From positions 7,750,001-7,814,000 of the forward strand of contig NZ_CP070619.1 in the NCBI RefSeq assembly GCF_017068395.1: a stretch of DNA of 64,000 nucleotides, written 5' to 3'. Source of the stretch: Rhodococcus pseudokoreensis (lineage in GTDB: Bacteria; Actinomycetota; Actinomycetes; Mycobacteriales; Mycobacteriaceae). How positions within the stretch are numbered: position 1 is the stretch's first letter; each line of letters opens with the position of its first letter. The translations under genes and the position numbers were made by a program. The notes beneath the pieces are model-generated. The model made no database searches. It saw nothing but the letters and a program-made list of their open reading frames with translations, and had not been told where the DNA came from. Below, one piece after another: positions 1-10,067 of the stretch.

Positions 1-995
<995 letters not shown>

Positions 996-1012
996 TCGCC
1001 CGCACAGAGACC

Positions 1013-1048
1013 CTCACTGCCCTGCTCCCGCGGGGTCAGGGCAGTGAG
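1013..1048. terminator. Bidirectional hairpin between aroG and pknL
   Basis: Perfect inverted repeat: CTCACTGCCCTG (1013-1024) pairs with CAGGGCAGTGAG (1037-1048) around a 12-base loop. It lies between two converging genes and covers the pknL stop codon. There is no long T run, as is common for high-G+C actinobacterial terminators. Confidence 0.75.
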
Positions 1049-3033
1049 ACCAGGGTGACCGTGCTCCCGGGTTTCACCAGATCGCCGTTGCCCGGGTTCT
1101 GGCCGATGACCAGAGACCTGTCGGTGTCGGTCACCTGACGCACCTTCACGTCGAGTCCGAGACGGCTCAGTTCGTCACGCGCGGATCCGACGGTCCGCCC
1201 CAGCATGGACGGCACCCGCACCGCGTTCGACACACTCAACGTCACGCTGGTGCCCGCATTGACAGTGGTGCCCGCCTTCGGGCTGGTGGCGATCGCGTCC
1301 CCGGCGGCGACGTTCCGGTCGAAGTCTGTCGTGGTGTCCTGCACGACGATGCCGACCGCCTCGAGTGACGCGCGTGCCTCGGCCTCCGACATGCCCTTCA
1401 CGTCGGGAACGTCCACCGGTGGTGCGCCTTTGCTGACGATCAGTTTGACCGTGGAACCGGTCGCGAGTTCCGTGCCCGGTGCCGGGTCGAGTGCGGCCAC
1501 CGCACCGATCGGTACCTTCGCGCTGAAAGCCTGACCGCCGTCCACCGGGGTGAACGTGCGGTTCCGCAGTTCCTGCTCTATCCCCGCGCGTTCGCCGCCC
1601 GCGGGCAGCGGCGGGACCGTCGGCCTGCCCAGGGAGACGAGCAGGGCCACCGTGCCGTCCCGGGAGATCCGCGAACCGCCCGTCGGATCGGTGCCCAGCA
1701 CCGTGTCGAGCGCCGCGGTGTCCGAATACTGCCCTCGGATCTCCGTCGACAGACCGGCCGCTTCGATCGCCGTCACCGCCGCACCCCGATCGAGACCGTC
1801 GGTGGTCGGGACGGCGGTGAACCGGCCCGAACCCATCCACCAGCCACCGAAACCCACCGCGAGGGCGAGCATCAGGATCACGAGCAGCCACACGATCGTG
1901 GTCCGGCGCGACCGCTGCCGTTCGGCGGCGAAGTCGGGGTAGTGGTAGCCGTCGTCTGGTTCGTCGTCCACCGCGAACGTCGGTTCGTCCAGAGGTGGCC
2001 GTGGAGTCTGGGCGGTGACGACCCTCGTGTGCTGCACGCCGGGCTGCGCAGGCAGCGGGCTGGGCGGGGACAGCGGCGCGGCGGGCGGGAGGTGCACCGT
2101 CGGCGGTGCGACGGGGCCGGGCGGCGCGCCCAGGGGCGGGGCGCTCGCGGCGGCCGCGGCGCTCAGGTGCTGCGCGGAGCGTCGCGGGGCGGGCACCCGG
2201 TACGCGGGCAGGTCGAGTGCCGCCGCGATGCCGCGCAACGCCGAACCCATCTGCTCGGCGTTGGCGAAGCGGTGCGACGGCTCCCGGTGCGTGGCCTCCG
2301 CGACGAGTTCGTCGAACTCGGGCGGGACACCCGCGATGTACGAACCCGGCCGCGGGACGTCCTGGTTTATCCGCTGATAGGCCACGGACAACGACGTGTC
2401 CCCGGTGAACGGGGTCCGCCCGGTGAGGAGTTCGAACAGCAGGACCCCGGTGGAGTAGACGTCGCTGCGGGTGTCGGCGATCCCCGAGGTCACCTGTTCC
2501 GGCGACAGATACGCCGCCGTGCCCAGAATCACACTGTTCGACGTGGTGTTCGACGCGGCGGCGGCCCGCACGAGACCGAAATCGGCGATCTTCACCTCGC
2601 CGCCGTCGGAGATCAGGATGTTCTCGGGCTTGATGTCGCGGTGCACGAGACCGGCCCGGTGGGCGACGGCGAGCGCGTCGAGAACCGGCCCCACCACTGC
2701 GGCCACCGCGTGCGGCGGCATCGGCCCGCGTTCCCGCAGGAGTTCGCGCAGCGTTCCGCCGTCCACGAGTTCCATCACCAGGAACGCGTGATCGCGGTCG
2801 TGTCCCTGGTCGTACACGGCGACCAGGGAGGGGTGCTTGAGTCGCGCGACCGAGCGGGCCTCGAACTCGAAGCGGGTCACGAACGCCGGATCGGCCGCGA
2901 ACTGCGGATCCATCACCTTGATGGCCACCGGACGGTCGAGACGCGTGTCGAGCCCCCGGTAGACGGTGGACATGCCGCCACGCGCGATCGTGGCATCCAC
3001 CCGATAGCGCCGGTCGAGCAGCTCGCCGATCAA
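1036..3033 (-). CDS. pknL: Membrane Ser/Thr protein kinase with four PASTA repeats (PknL type)
   Basis: Eukaryotic-type Ser/Thr kinase. The N-terminal kinase domain (about residues 8-270) shows the glycine loop GGMSTVYRG, the lysine of VAIKVMD, catalytic HRDIKPEN and DFG. A proline/alanine-rich juxtamembrane linker follows, then one membrane segment (about 380-400), then an extracellular part with four PASTA repeats (for example VPDVKGMSEAEARASLEAVG), which bind muropeptides in related kinases. The start chosen is TTG at 3033, because GGAGGT lies 5 bases ahead of it; a GTG 7 codons upstream is the alternative. It converges on aroG and diverges from the Rv2175c-like gene, the arrangement of M. 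tuberculosis pknL. The M. tuberculosis protein is about 400 residues and lacks PASTA repeats, so this ortholog has a fuller sensor. Confidence 0.93.
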   Translation of the reverse strand: MIGELLDRRYRVDATIARGGMSTVYRGLDTRLDRPVAIKVMDPQFAADPAFVTRFEFEARSVARLKHPSLVAVYDQGHDRDHAFLVMELVDGGTLRELLRERGPMPPHAVAAVVGPVLDALAVAHRAGLVHRDIKPENILISDGGEVKIADFGLVRAAAASNTTSNSVILGTAAYLSPEQVTSGIADTRSDVYSTGVLLFELLTGRTPFTGDTSLSVAYQRINQDVPRPGSYIAGVPPEFDELVAEATHREPSHRFANAEQMGSALRGIAAALDLPAYRVPAPRRSAQHLSAAAAASAPPLGAPPGPVAPPTVHLPPAAPLSPPSPLPAQPGVQHTRVVTAQTPRPPLDEPTFAVDDEPDDGYHYPDFAAERQRSRRTTIVWLLVILMLALAVGFGGWWMGSGRFTAVPTTDGLDRGAAVTAIEAAGLSTEIRGQYSDTAALDTVLGTDPTGGSRISRDGTVALLVSLGRPTVPPLPAGGERAGIEQELRNRTFTPVDGGQAFSAKVPIGAVAALDPAPGTELATGSTVKLIVSKGAPPVDVPDVKGMSEAEARASLEAVGIVVQDTTTDFDRNVAAGDAIATSPKAGTTVNAGTSVTLSVSNAVRVPSMLGRTVGSARDELSRLGLDVKVRQVTDTDRSLVIGQNPGNGDLVKPGSTVTLVSLP

Positions 3034-3151
3034 ACGTTGACCTCCATCGTGCACAGTGTCCGTTCCCCCGTCAGTGCGCGCAGCCCGGCCACGCGCCTCT
3101 CAATCGTAGCCAGCGACACCGACCGGTAGCGCCACGCCGGAGCCGACCAGA

Positions 3152-3157
3152 TAACGT
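3152..3157 (+). promoter_or_regulatory. Probable -10 element, leaderless start of the wHTH gene
   Basis: TAACGT fits the actinobacterial TANNNT pattern and ends 7 bases before the GTG start at 3165, so the transcript may begin at the start codon. The intervening TAGGGGA could instead act as a weak ribosome site. No convincing -35 is visible. Confidence 0.45.
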
Positions 3158-3164
3158 TAGGGGA

Positions 3165-3533
3165 GTGAGTGCCATCCCTTACTGTGACGATGTCCTGGAC
3201 CCTTCCGTCTCGCTCCTCCAGTTGGTGGACGTTGCGAAGAACCTCGGTGTGGCTGTCACCCGTGTGCAGCAGCTTCTCCGGGATCAGCAGTTGATCGCCG
3301 TGCGACGCGACGGCGTCCTCGGCGTCCCCGAACTCTTCTTCGACGAGACCGGTGAGACCGTCAAATGGCTGCCCGGACTCATCGCGGTGCTGCACGACGG
3401 CGGATTCAAGGACGAGGAAATACTGCTGTGGCTGTTCCGTGAGGACGACAGCCTGCCGGGCACACCCGTCCAGGCCCTGCACGGTGACCTCGCCCGCGAA
3501 GTGATCCGCCGCGCTCAGGCCATGGGATTCTGA
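3165..3533 (+). CDS. Small winged-helix DNA-binding protein, Rv2175c family
   Basis: 122-residue cytosolic protein of the Rv2175c family. In M. tuberculosis this is a winged-helix DNA-binding protein phosphorylated by the neighbouring kinase PknL. Family signatures include DDVLDP near the N-terminus, the helix region LVDVAKNLGVAVTRVQQLL, AVRRDGVLGVPELFF, the invariant-looking KWLPGLIAVLHDGG, and the C-terminal AREVIRRAQAMGF. The start is GTG 3165. No start codon occurs further upstream in frame, so the short N-terminal arm that carries the mycobacterial phosphothreonine is missing here. It is divergent from pknL across a gap of about 130 bp, so the two could be co-regulated. Target genes are unknown. 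Confidence 0.9.
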   Translation: MSAIPYCDDVLDPSVSLLQLVDVAKNLGVAVTRVQQLLRDQQLIAVRRDGVLGVPELFFDETGETVKWLPGLIAVLHDGGFKDEEILLWLFREDDSLPGTPVQALHGDLAREVIRRAQAMGF

Positions 3534-3540
3534 CCGCCGC

Positions 3541-4473
3541 TCACCACACCCGGCCACGGGTGGGCACCGCGAGCCGGGCGAACTGAGGCAGCGCCGTCGC
3601 CCACCGGTTCCGGCGCGGAACCGTGGCGCGCCGGTCCAGGACCCGGTATCCGCCGCGCTCGATCTCGTCGAGGATGCGCGAGTACAGCACGAACGCCGTC
3701 CGGATGCCGGGTTGGACGCGTCGATCCAGCATCGCGATGCCCGGTTCCGCGTCCCGGTACACCGACCGGGTGACGGCGATCAGGTGGGCTAGCGCCCGCA
3801 CGATCCGCTGATCCGTCGCGCCGCGGCGGCGGCTGTGCACGAGAAGTGCGGTGTCGACCCCGAACGCGGCCAGCTCCTCGGCCGGGAGATAGACCCGGCC
3901 CCGATCGAGGTCCTCGCCGACGTCGCGGAGGAAATTGGTCAGCTGGAACGCCTCCCCGAGAGCCGCGGCATGCGGTTCGGCGCCGGGCCCGGTGGTGCCG
4001 AGGACGGGCAGCATCTGCAAACCGATCACGACGGCCGACCCGTACATGTACGTGCGGAGTTCGGCGAGAGTGCGGTACTCGGCCCGGTGCTCGGGAGTCC
4101 CCGGAACGTCCATCCGCATCGAGTTCAGGAACGCGTAGAAGTAGTTTTGGGGGATGGCGAAGTCCGCCACGGTGTCGAGGAACGCGGGAAGAACCTGTCG
4201 CATCTGCGGCGAGCACGCGGACACACCGGCCTTCCGGTCGGTGAAGCCGCGTCGCAGCACCGCGTCGATCCGGTCGAGTTCGGCGGCGCACTCCCCGGCG
4301 GTCCGGCCGGGATCGACGTCCACGAGGTCGTCTACCGTGCGGGCGAACCCGTACAAGGCGTGCACGGCGGCCCGGCGGCGCTCGGGAAGCAGGCGGGTGG
4401 CCAGGTGATAGGTGCGTCCGTGCTCCGCCGTCACCGCGCCGCAGTACCGGTAACTGTCGGCCAGCGCGGTCAT
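3541..4473 (-). CDS. crtB: Phytoene synthase
   Basis: Condenses two geranylgeranyl diphosphates to phytoene, the first committed carotenoid step. The squalene/phytoene synthase fold is clear. The two aspartate-rich Mg-diphosphate motifs are DDLVD (about residue 50) and DVGED within NFLRDVGEDLDRGRVYLP. The ALYGFAR and FQLTNFLRD signatures are also present. The start is taken as ATG 4473 (310 residues, MTALADSYRYC), 7 bases after the mptA stop; an in-frame ATG at 4509 would overlap mptA by 29 bp. It is the last gene of the minus-strand run idsA-crtI-mptA-crtB, and its 3' end lies 7 bases from the convergent wHTH gene. Confidence 0.95.
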   Translation of the reverse strand: MTALADSYRYCGAVTAEHGRTYHLATRLLPERRRAAVHALYGFARTVDDLVDVDPGRTAGECAAELDRIDAVLRRGFTDRKAGVSACSPQMRQVLPAFLDTVADFAIPQNYFYAFLNSMRMDVPGTPEHRAEYRTLAELRTYMYGSAVVIGLQMLPVLGTTGPGAEPHAAALGEAFQLTNFLRDVGEDLDRGRVYLPAEELAAFGVDTALLVHSRRRGATDQRIVRALAHLIAVTRSVYRDAEPGIAMLDRRVQPGIRTAFVLYSRILDEIERGGYRVLDRRATVPRRNRWATALPQFARLAVPTRGRVW

Positions 4474-4480
4474 CGACCGG

Positions 4481-6085
4481 TCATTCGACGCCGGGCGACG
4501 ACGCCGCACCAGCGAGGTCGGCGGTGCGCTCTTCCTCGACGGGCCGCGGTGCGCGCAGCCGCAGCGGGTCGACCGTGCGCAGCGACACCGCCGCCACGAC
4601 CGCGGCGAACGTCGCGAGCACCACGTGCGCCAACGTGTAGAGACCGATCGACCCGTCCGGCTGGAAGACCAGCATCAACCAGGTGGACAACCCGACGAGA
4701 ATCATCAACGTCCGCGTCGACAACGCAAAGCCGGCCGCGATGGCGATCGGCCACGAGTAGTACCAGGGCAGCGCGGCCGGCGACAGGATCACGATCGCGA
4801 CCAGGACGATGAGGATCCCGAGGATCGCATCCCGCTCGGTCTTCCGGTACCGCCACCAGGCCGCCAGCACGATCCCGACGAGGGCCACCGCACAGATCGG
4901 GCGGGTGACGGCCAGGACCTCACCCAGCCGCAGATCCGCGAACCACGACGTTCCGACCGTCACGAAGTGGGCGAGGATCGTCGGCAGCGACAACCAGTTG
5001 ATGATCTTGTTCGAACCGGACAGCGCCGTCATCCAGCCGAGCCCGACACCGGCGACGGCGGAGGCGGCGGCGAAGACGACCACGAACACGGCGAATCCCG
5101 CACCCGCGGTCTTCGCGAACGACGCGAGCGGCGACGCGGGTGTGCGCCCCTCCGCCTCGGCCTTCTCCTTCTCGTGGAGCACCCAGATCCACACCATGAA
5201 GGGGAGCGCGGCGCCCGCGGTCGCCTTGATCGCGACCGCCACCGCGACGAGCGCGATGCCGGCCAGATGGCGGCGTTCGAGGACGAGCGCGATGCCGGCG
5301 ATCATCAGGCCGACCATCAGCAGTTCGTTGTGGACACCGCCGATGAGGTGGACGAGGACCAAGGGATTGAGCACGGCGAGCCACAGCGCGATGGCCGGAT
5401 TACCGCCGAGGTGCCGCGCGAGGTGCGGAACGCCCCAGACCATCAGCGCGAGCCCGGGCAGCATCGTCACGCGCAGGAGCATCGTTCCCGCGATGACGTT
5501 GTCGCCGGTGATCGCGGTGATGCCCTGACTGAGCAGCAGGAACAGCGGACCGTACGGCGCGGTGGTGGTGGTCCACACGTTGCTGACGTTGTCGAGAAGG
5601 ATTCCGGGGTTGACCACCGGACCGACGGCGTAGGGGTCGAACCCGTCACGCAGCAGCGCGCCCTGCGCCAGGTAGGAGTACGCGTCCCGGCTGAACATCG
5701 GCACGGCCAGCAGCAGCGGCGCCGTCCACACCGGCACGACCATCCGCAACTGCCGGAGCGTGACGTCGCCGCCGAGGGTGGCGCGGCCCAGCCGCACCCA
5801 CGCCGTGATCATCGCGACGACACCCACCCAGACGATGACGGTCGACAGGATCTGCCCGTGACCGAACCGGAGCCACGACAGGTGCATCGCCTCGAGCAGC
5901 GGGTCCTCGCGGCGGACGCTGCCCGCACCGAAACCACCGAACGTGATCATCACGGCGCCCACGAAACCGAGAAGTGCGGCGTGCCCCTCCGGGCTGCGGA
6001 GGAAGTCGGCCGTGGTCTGGGGCCACGACCGCTGCGGCGTGGTCGTCGCAGCGGCGACGGTCGCCTGCCGGGCAGAGGACGTCAT
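4481..6085 (-). CDS. mptA: Alpha-(1->6)-mannosyltransferase of lipomannan/LAM synthesis
   Basis: Polytopic GT-C glycosyltransferase (GT87 type), the counterpart of M. tuberculosis Rv2174/MptA. MptA extends the alpha-1,6-mannan backbone of lipomannan with polyprenyl-phosphate-mannose as donor. About a dozen hydrophobic segments are visible. The first outer loop reads GAGSVRREDPLLEAMHLSWL, where GT-C enzymes keep their acidic catalytic residues. The start is ATG 6085 (534 residues): its upstream GGGGAGGA is the only good ribosome site, whereas ATG 6148 and the farther in-frame start at 6247 have none. It sits between crtI and crtB. The paralog MptB is the alternative, but gene neighbourhood and length favour MptA. 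Confidence 0.9.
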   Translation of the reverse strand: MTSSARQATVAAATTTPQRSWPQTTADFLRSPEGHAALLGFVGAVMITFGGFGAGSVRREDPLLEAMHLSWLRFGHGQILSTVIVWVGVVAMITAWVRLGRATLGGDVTLRQLRMVVPVWTAPLLLAVPMFSRDAYSYLAQGALLRDGFDPYAVGPVVNPGILLDNVSNVWTTTTAPYGPLFLLLSQGITAITGDNVIAGTMLLRVTMLPGLALMVWGVPHLARHLGGNPAIALWLAVLNPLVLVHLIGGVHNELLMVGLMIAGIALVLERRHLAGIALVAVAVAIKATAGAALPFMVWIWVLHEKEKAEAEGRTPASPLASFAKTAGAGFAVFVVVFAAASAVAGVGLGWMTALSGSNKIINWLSLPTILAHFVTVGTSWFADLRLGEVLAVTRPICAVALVGIVLAAWWRYRKTERDAILGILIVLVAIVILSPAALPWYYSWPIAIAAGFALSTRTLMILVGLSTWLMLVFQPDGSIGLYTLAHVVLATFAAVVAAVSLRTVDPLRLRAPRPVEEERTADLAGAASSPGVE

Positions 6086-6206
6086 GAGTGCAGATTCCTC
6101 CCCCGAGGTGAGTTCGGTTGCGGTCGGTGCGCTCGTCGTCGCGCGCATCGCATGGTCGAGGAACCAGTTTAATTGCTGCCGGCACCAGTTCTCGCCACGC
6201 CTCGCC

Positions 6207-7805
6207 CTATCCTCCCGCACTTCGTGCTTTCGAGTGCAATTCCGCACTTCGTGCTCCTACCGGCCCGGTGATGCGCGCGGCCGCGAGTTTCCCCGACAGC
6301 AGGACGGTCGGAACGCCGACACCCGGGACGGTGCCGGACCCGGCGAGAACGACGTTGTCGAGGCCCCGGACCAGGTTGGGGCGCCGGAACGGACCCGTCT
6401 GCCGGAACACGTGCGCCGCCGCGAAGGGACTGCCGGCCGCCATGCCCTTCCCGAGCCAGGTGAGGGGGGTGTCGACGTAGTCGATGGTGAAATGCTCCGC
6501 GATCCCGCTGTACCCGCGCTTCTCGAGTTCGCGCAGCAGTTCGTTCGTGTACGGGCCGGTCAGCGAGGACCACTCCAGCGGCGCGCTGTGCAGGTTGGGG
6601 CACGGAGCCAGCACCGACAGCGGTTCCGAGGCGGTGCCCGCGCGGTCGAGGACGAGGCCCGGATCCGATACGGCGGGCCGGGTGATCAGCAGCGACGGGT
6701 CCGTCATCAGCCGTCCGCGTCCCCGGCGCGCCGTGATCTCCGCGAACGTCCGTTTCCACGCGTGACCGAAGTCGATGGTGTGGTGCCGCTGGGTGGCCCA
6801 CCGCGACGCGACCGCGGTGGGGACGGTCCCGTGCAGGACCACGGCGGACGGCGACACCCGCACCCGGCGGGGCGTTCGGCGGGTCACCGGGCGCAGCAGC
6901 GCGTCGACGACGGCCGTGTCGGGGGTGAGCACCAGCGCGTCGCAGTCGATGCGCTCACCCGCCGCCGTGACGACGGCGCCCACGCGGTCACCGGTTCGCT
7001 CGAGCGCCGCGACCTCGGTGCTGAACCGGATCTCCCCACCCGCGGTGGTGAGGGCGTCGGCGAGGGCGAGCGCGATCGAACGCATCCCGCCCCGGGGGAA
7101 GTAGACACCGAGCGAGGTGTCCATGTGGGCGATCGCGCCGTACACCGCCAGGGCGTCGGCGGGGGCGACGCCGGCGTACAGCGCCTGGAACGTGAAGATC
7201 CGGCGCAGTCGCGGATCGGTGATGGTCCGGTCGACCCGGGCGCCGAGGCGGCCGAACCCACCCAGCGCGGTGAGCCTCAGCAGATCCCGCGCGGCCTCAC
7301 GGGACGAGACGAGATCCAGCGGCGAATCGAAGTTCGCGTCCATGAAGCGGTGGTACTCGGCGTCGAAGATCCGGCCGAGCCAGCGCCGCAGCCGCAGGTA
7401 CCGCGCCGATTCGTCCGGCCCGCACACCCGGCTGACCTCCGCGACCATCGCGTCGGGATCGGAGTGGACGTCGAGCGAGGAACCGTCCGCGAACCGCGCG
7501 TGATACGCCGGGGACAGCCGTTCCAGGACCAGTGGCGGGCTGGTCGACGTGAAATCCGCGCCGACGGCCGCGAGCGCCTCGCCGACCAGTTCGGGCATCG
7601 TGAGGACGGTCGCGCCGTTGTCGATGTCGTAGCCGGGACCGCGGTAGGTGCCGACCCGCCCGCCCGGTGACGACTCCCGTTCGAGGACGGTGACGCGGCG
7701 GCCCGATCCGGTGAGGTGCAGGGCGGCCGAGAGACCGGCGAGGCCGGCACCGACGACCACGACGTGATCGGTGCGGCCGGGAACCGTCCGCAGCGCGCGA
7801 GCCAC
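6207..7805 (-). CDS. crtI: Phytoene desaturase
   Basis: FAD-dependent desaturase converting phytoene toward lycopene. 532 residues. The N-terminal Rossmann motif is [17 protein letters not shown] followed by GGRVGTY. The C-terminal FAD-contact region reads [18 protein letters not shown], and YFPRGGM is typical of the CrtI family. The start is GTG 7805: GAGG lies 6 bases upstream and overlaps the idsA stop, so the two are probably translationally coupled. The last 15 or so codons contain a repeated hairpin-forming 14-mer and are probably not conserved. Without lycopene cyclase in the window the cyclisation step must be encoded elsewhere. Confidence 0.95.
   Translation of the reverse strand: MARALRTVPGRTDHVVVVGAGLAGLSAALHLTGSGRRVTVLERESSPGGRVGTYRGPGYDIDNGATVLTMPELVGEALAAVGADFTSTSPPLVLERLSPAYHARFADGSSLDVHSDPDAMVAEVSRVCGPDESARYLRLRRWLGRIFDAEYHRFMDANFDSPLDLVSSREAARDLLRLTALGGFGRLGARVDRTITDPRLRRIFTFQALYAGVAPADALAVYGAIAHMDTSLGVYFPRGGMRSIALALADALTTAGGEIRFSTEVAALERTGDRVGAVVTAAGERIDCDALVLTPDTAVVDALLRPVTRRTPRRVRVSPSAVVLHGTVPTAVASRWATQRHHTIDFGHAWKRTFAEITARRGRGRLMTDPSLLITRPAVSDPGLVLDRAGTASEPLSVLAPCPNLHSAPLEWSSLTGPYTNELLRELEKRGYSGIAEHFTIDYVDTPLTWLGKGMAAGSPFAAAHVFRQTGPFRRPNLVRGLDNVVLAGSGTVPGVGVPTVLLSGKLAAARITGPVGARSAELHSKARSAGG
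6215..6255. repeat. Two copies of a hairpin-forming 14-mer at the crtI 3' end
   Basis: CCGCACTTCGTGCT occurs at 6215-6228 and again at 6242-6255, a 27-base (9-codon) period. Each copy contains GCAC-TTC-GTGC, a small perfect hairpin. The pair encodes repeated ARSA at the C-terminus of CrtI and ends 9 bases before the stop. It could act as a transcript end, a processing site or a dispersed repeat; the window has no other copy. Confidence 0.7.
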
Positions 7806-7813
7806 CGCGGACC

Positions 7814-8899
7814 TCAGTAGTCGCGGCGCGTCGCGGCGACGGCCATCTCGGTGAGCTGCTGCTTCGCCGCGGTGGTCGCGGTGCTCGTCTCCAGCGTGGA
7901 CAGCGCGGTCGCGACGAGATCCTCGATCTGTTTCTCCACGTCGGCGACCGCGCCGAGCGACGTGATCGTGTTCCGGAGGGTGTCCACGTCCGAATCGGAC
8001 AGATCGGTGCCGATGCCCTCGCGGAGCAGGGCGGCCGCCGCGGGGTCGCCGGCATCGGCGCGCTGCAGCGACATCGCGAACAGGACGGTGCGCTTGCCCG
8101 CCCGCAGGTCGTCGCCCGACGGCTTGCCGGTCACGGCCGGATCCCCGAACACGCCCAGCAGGTCGTCGCGGAGCTGGAAGGCGATACCGATGTCGGTGCC
8201 GAATCGGCGGTACGCCGAGACCAGAGTGTCGTCGGCGCCTGCGAGTGCCGCGCCGAGGTGCAGCGGCCGCTCGATGGTGTACGCCGCGGTCTTGTACCGG
8301 TTGACCTTCATGGCGGCGTCGATCGACTCGTCCGCTCGGGCCTCGTTGCTGATGTCGAGGAACTGCCCGCCGAGCACCTCGGTGCGCATCGCCGACCACA
8401 CGGGGGAGATGCGGGCCGACGCGTCCGCGGTGATGCCCGATTCGCGGATCATGTCGTCGGCCCAGGCCAGCGCGAGATCGCCGAGGAGAATCGCGACGCC
8501 CTCGCCGAAGTGAGCGGAATCACCGCTCCACCCCCCGGTGCGGTGCTGTTCCGCGAACTCGACGTGGACGGTGGGGAACCCGCGGCGCGTCGTGGAGGCG
8601 TCGATGATGTCGTCATGGACCAGGGCGCAGGCCTGCACCAGTTCCAGCGCGGAGCAGGCGCGGAGCACGGGCCCGGCCTCGGGGCCCCCGGCGTCGCCGC
8701 CCGCCCCGAGCCAGCCGGTCCACGCGAACGCGGGACGGACCCGCTTGCCTCCGCGTAGGACGAAGTCCTCGAGTGTCGTCACGGCCTCGCGGTAGCCGCC
8801 ACCCACGGCGTCGACCACGTCCTGCCGGCTGGCGAAGAAGTCGCGCAGCGCATTCTCGACCTCGGCCGCGAGGGCGGAGGGGCGCGTTCCAACGGACAG
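7814..8899 (-). CDS. idsA: Geranylgeranyl diphosphate synthase (IdsA family), apparent CTG start
   Basis: All-trans polyprenyl diphosphate synthase supplying GGPP to CrtB. FARM region [12 protein letters not shown], the second aspartate motif in [21 protein letters not shown], and the RGGKRVRP signature are all present. Comparison with mycobacterial IdsA2 (about 350 residues) places the N-terminus close to [20 protein letters not shown]. In that stretch there is no ATG, GTG or TTG in frame. A CTG at 8899 sits 5 bases after a perfect GGAGG and gives 361 residues. The only conventional in-frame start is ATG 9043 (409 residues), which would leave 16 bases to the divergent metF and adds a non-conserved arginine-rich leader. 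I prefer CTG but the start is uncertain. Confidence 0.92.
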   Translation of the reverse strand: MSVGTRPSALAAEVENALRDFFASRQDVVDAVGGGYREAVTTLEDFVLRGGKRVRPAFAWTGWLGAGGDAGGPEAGPVLRACSALELVQACALVHDDIIDASTTRRGFPTVHVEFAEQHRTGGWSGDSAHFGEGVAILLGDLALAWADDMIRESGITADASARISPVWSAMRTEVLGGQFLDISNEARADESIDAAMKVNRYKTAAYTIERPLHLGAALAGADDTLVSAYRRFGTDIGIAFQLRDDLLGVFGDPAVTGKPSGDDLRAGKRTVLFAMSLQRADAGDPAAAALLREGIGTDLSDSDVDTLRNTITSLGAVADVEKQIEDLVATALSTLETSTATTAAKQQLTEMAVAATRRDY

Positions 8900-9047
8900 T
8901 GTTGCCTCCAGGATCGAAATTTCGCGTGTGCGCCGAGACCGGCAGCAGGCGTCGACACCACCATAGTGGGCGCTCGTCCGGGCAGCCGGTTGCCCGGATC
9001 CCGGGTGCCTGCTGAGACGCAGTGGGTGCATTCCTCCGGGCACTACC

Positions 9048-9053
9048 TATGCT
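9048..9053 (+). promoter_or_regulatory. Probable -10 of metF, leaderless
   Basis: TATGCT (TANNNT) ends 6 bases before the metF GTG at 9060, the spacing expected for a leaderless mRNA. No Shine-Dalgarno lies at a usable distance. Confidence 0.5.
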
Positions 9054-9059
9054 GGACGG

Positions 9060-10067
9060 GTGACATTCGATTCCGTCAGGGGGCGGGCCAGCGAAGGCTG
9101 GGTGACCCGCACCCCGTCCATCGTCGACCGGATCCGGTCGTCCGGCGACGGTCGGGTGCCCTTTTCCGTCGAGTTCTCGCCGCCGCGGGACGAGGCCGCC
9201 GAGGCCCGTCTGTGGCGTGCCGTCCGCGAGTTCGAGCGGATGGGTCCGGCCTTCGTGTCCATGACATACGGTGCGGGCGGGTCGACGCGCGACCGCACGG
9301 TCCGCGTCACCGGCCAGCTCGCCGAGGAGACCACCCTCCTGCCGGTCGCGCACCTCACCGCCGTGTCCCACAGCGTCGACGAACTGCGGTCGATGGTCGG
9401 CGCGTACGCCGACCGCGGAATCAGCAACATCCTGGTCCTGCGCGGCGACCCGCCCGGTGACCCGTTGGGCGAATGGGAGAAGCACCCCCAGGGCGTCGAA
9501 TACGCCGAGGATCTGGTCCGGCTCGTCCGCGACCTCGGCGACTTCCACGTCGGCGTGGCGTCGTTCCCGGAAGGTCACTACCGCGCGCCCGATCTTGCAC
9601 ACGACACCCGGTACCTGGTGTCGAAGCTGCGGGCGGGCGCCGAGTACTCGATCACCCAGATGTTCTTCGACGTCGACGACTACCTGCGGCTGCGCGACCG
9701 GGTGACGGCGTACGACCCCGAGCAGGGCGCGAAGCCGATCATCCCCGAGATCATGCCGATCACGTCGCTGGGGTCGGTCCGCCGCATGCTCGAACTGTCG
9801 GGGTCGAGTCTGCCGGCGCACCTCGAGAAGCGGCTGGCCACGGCCGCCGGGGACGGTCCGGAGGAGAACCGCGCCGCCGTGCGCGAGATCGGCATCGACC
9901 TCGCCACCGAGATGAGTGAACGCCTCATCGCGGAGGGTGCGCCCGGCCTGCACTTCATCACTCTCAACTTCGCGCGCGCCACCAGCGAGGTGCTCGCCCG
10001 GCTCGGCGACAAGGTCGGTTCGGGCGTGGCGGATCCGTCCCCGGTCACCCCTGCGCCGGTCAGCTGA
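9060..10067 (+). CDS. metF: 5,10-methylenetetrahydrofolate reductase
   Basis: Reduces methylene-THF to methyl-THF for methionine synthesis, using FAD. 335 residues with a TIM-barrel fold. Signatures are FSVEFSPPRDEAAEARLWRA at the N-terminus, VSMTYGAGGSTRDRT, NILVLRGDPPGDP, and a C-terminal HFITLNFARAT. The start is GTG 9060; a GTG at 9102 (VTRTPSIVDRI) is possible. It is the only plus-strand gene in a minus-strand carotenoid/envelope block, as metF (Rv2172c) is beside idsA2 (Rv2173) in M. tuberculosis. The last 8 bases overlap the convergent glycosyltransferase gene; both stops sit in the palindrome TCAGCTGA. Confidence 0.95.
   Translation: MTFDSVRGRASEGWVTRTPSIVDRIRSSGDGRVPFSVEFSPPRDEAAEARLWRAVREFERMGPAFVSMTYGAGGSTRDRTVRVTGQLAEETTLLPVAHLTAVSHSVDELRSMVGAYADRGISNILVLRGDPPGDPLGEWEKHPQGVEYAEDLVRLVRDLGDFHVGVASFPEGHYRAPDLAHDTRYLVSKLRAGAEYSITQMFFDVDDYLRLRDRVTAYDPEQGAKPIIPEIMPITSLGSVRRMLELSGSSLPAHLEKRLATAAGDGPEENRAAVREIGIDLATEMSERLIAEGAPGLHFITLNFARATSEVLARLGDKVGSGVADPSPVTPAPVS

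Noticed and set aside
6207..8399. crtI open frame extending 198 codons into idsA
   Set aside because: The extension is an off-frame reading of idsA; GTG 7805 with GAGG gives the conserved N-terminus.
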